Assembly: GCA_947458875.1 (NCBI GenBank)
Contig: CANGZD010000007.1
Span: 1 to 62,225 of the forward strand
Length of the DNA stretch: 62,225 bases
Source: Sphingobacteriaceae bacterium
GTDB taxonomy: Bacteria; Bacteroidota; Bacteroidia; Sphingobacteriales; Sphingobacteriaceae
Reading direction: 5' to 3'
Part shown: piece by piece, positions 61,355 through 62,225 of the stretch
How the letters are laid out: each line of letters starts with the position of its first letter
Numbering within the stretch: position 1 is the stretch's first letter
Position numbers and translations under genes: made by a program
Notes under the pieces: generated by a model
The model's input: the letters and a program-made list of their open reading frames with translations, nothing else
Told to the model about the DNA's origin: nothing
The model's database searches: none

Positions 61355-62110
61355 ATGCTTTCAAAATCACAGATCAGTTTTCTAAAATCTTTACAACTGA
61401 AAAAACAGCGTAAAGAACAGGGGCTTTTTCTCGTTGAAGGCTTTAAATCTGTTGCCGAGTTTCTCCAATCTAATTACCAGATAGAGACCATTTACCATAC
61501 ACCCGCTATTCTTTCAAAATTGGACAAAATCTCCGGGAATATAAAGCTCGAAGAAGTTAAACCTGAAGAATTGTCGAAAATTAGCAGCCTAAATACCCCC
61601 CAGGAGCTACTTGCTGTGGTTCGAATTCCCAAGGAACAAAAATTAGACCCTAAAAGTTTAAAAGGCAACTTCAGTTTTATGTTAGATGGCATACAAGACC
61701 CTGGCAATTTGGGTACCATTATTCGTACTGCAGACTGGTTTGGCATGAAGCACCTCATTTGTTCTTTAGATACAGTAGAAGCATACAATCCAAAAGTGGT
61801 GCAAGCCAGTATGGGATCCTTAGCCAGAGTCAAGGTAGTTTACGCAGATTTGCTGCCATTTTTGTCAGAAAACCATTTAGCGACATATGCTACCGCCTTA
61901 AATGGCAAGTCGATTTATGAGACCAATTTTGCGGAAGAAGGCATTATTATCATGGGGAATGAAGGGAACGGAATCAGGTCTGAAATTTTAGAAAAGTGTG
62001 CCCATCACATCACCATTCCACGTTTTGGGCATTCAGAATCACTCAATGTTGCAGTAAGTGCCGGAATTTGTTGTTCAGAAATCAGAAGAAAAGCCATCAA
62101 CTTTAGTTGA
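61355..62110 (+). CDS. TrmH/SpoU family RNA 2'-O-methyltransferase
   Basis: This 251-residue SPOUT enzyme starts at the ATG at 61355 (MLSKSQISFLK). Residues 1-100 form the RNA substrate-binding domain (KKQRKEQGLFLVEGFKSV), and residues 105-251 the knotted SPOUT domain with LDGIQDPGNLGTIIRTADWFG, IIMGNEGNGI and ITIPRFGHSESLNVAVSAGI, the three motifs of the family. It methylates ribose in tRNA or rRNA; the position cannot be told. Confidence 0.93.
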   Translation: MLSKSQISFLKSLQLKKQRKEQGLFLVEGFKSVAEFLQSNYQIETIYHTPAILSKLDKISGNIKLEEVKPEELSKISSLNTPQELLAVVRIPKEQKLDPKSLKGNFSFMLDGIQDPGNLGTIIRTADWFGMKHLICSLDTVEAYNPKVVQASMGSLARVKVVYADLLPFLSENHLATYATALNGKSIYETNFAEEGIIIMGNEGNGIRSEILEKCAHHITIPRFGHSESLNVAVSAGICCSEIRRKAINFS

Positions 62111-62135
62111 TAGAAATAATATTTTACTATTTTTG
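62107..62135 (+). promoter_or_regulatory. promoter for tRNA-Cys, -33 and -7 boxes
   Basis: TTG (62107-62109) and TATTTTTG (62128-62135) have an 18-base spacing, a textbook Bacteroidota promoter. It lies 16 bases before the tRNA-Cys. The -33 TTG overlaps the TrmH stop codon. Confidence 0.75.
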
Positions 62136-62151
62136 CAAGCCTTAAAACAAG

Positions 62152-62225
62152 GGTCGGATGGCCGAGTGGCTAGGCAGAGGTCTGCAAAACCTTTTACAGC
62201 GGTTCGAATCCGCTTCCGACCTCCA
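62152..62225 (+). tRNA. tRNA-Cys, anticodon GCA
   Basis: The acceptor arms GGTCGGA and TCCGACC pair completely. The anticodon loop CTGCAAA gives anticodon GCA. The discriminator is T at 62222 and the CCA is encoded at 62223-62225, right at the window edge. The other tRNA genes of the window do not encode CCA. Confidence 0.92.

Overview
The window looks like ordinary chromosome of a Bacteroidota bacterium, most likely a Sphingobacteriaceae member (Pedobacter/Mucilaginibacter-like). The reasons are: genes without Shine-Dalgarno sequences; perfect TAnnTTTG-type -7 promoter boxes in front of several genes and tRNAs; a fused SecDF; a long NusB; Bacteroidota-restricted families (DUF2851, DUF3276/Pur-alpha-like, DUF5522, DUF1573, TamL); leucine dehydrogenase; and a type II OMP decarboxylase. 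The family-level placement is inference from protein style, not a database result.

Layout. 1-6.4 kb: two tRNA-Leu genes, a PhnP-like hydrolase, two unknown small genes, LolA-like and FtsK genes, an ankyrin protein. 6.1-8.5 kb (minus): pyrF, DUF2851, PspC. 8.7-11.2 kb (plus): rho, pssA, purS. 11.2-12.1 kb (minus): folK and an Hpt protein. 12.2-17.3 kb (plus): sppA, a PolX-like protein and two AT-rich glycosyltransferase genes. 17.3-17.6 kb: a non-coding stretch rich in inverted repeats, before a small outer-membrane barrel gene. 18.2-21.7 kb (minus): glycosyltransferase, ECF-type sigma factor, rsmG, dprA, chained by short overlaps. 21.8-28.4 kb (plus): tgt, an LptF/G permease, an EamA transporter, a large protein joining a metallopeptidase-like domain, a propeller and a barrel, and a LapA-like protein. 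28.4-33.7 kb: ispE (minus), thyA-folA, secDF. 33.7-37.8 kb: a MarR regulator with a palindromic candidate operator, ferredoxin reductase, 2Fe-2S ferredoxin, NDH-2 and an HMG-CoA-lyase-like gene. 37.8-40.7 kb (minus): fbaA, iron permease-like, GNAT, EamA. 40.9-46 kb: accD, an acidic protein, tRNA-Arg, ychF, DUF3276, an ABC exporter half. 46-52 kb (plus): leucine dehydrogenase, nusB, DUF1573 lipoprotein, yajC, YbbR-like, coaE, an MBL nuclease-like gene with a tiny Cys-motif partner, MarR. 52-54 kb (minus): methyltransferase, PAP2, ZIP. 54-62.2 kb: glmM, cysteine desulfurase, patatin-barrel protein, TamL (minus), TrmH-type methyltransferase, tRNA-Cys.

How it works together. Most genes are housekeeping: cell envelope biogenesis, protein export, nucleotide, folate and lipid metabolism, transcription termination, tRNA and rRNA modification. 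Four-base ATGA overlaps or gaps of 1-3 bases join many pairs, implying coupled translation. I see no prophage, insertion sequence, CRISPR array, restriction system or biosynthetic gene cluster. The most notable points are enzymes with altered active sites (PolX with both inspected polymerase aspartates replaced, Tgt without its zinc cysteines, an ABC exporter half with Asp for the catalytic Glu), the three-part outer-membrane metallopeptidase-like fusion, the structured gap at 17.3-17.6 kb, the MarR operator candidate, and the tamL/trmH pair whose start codons are one base apart.
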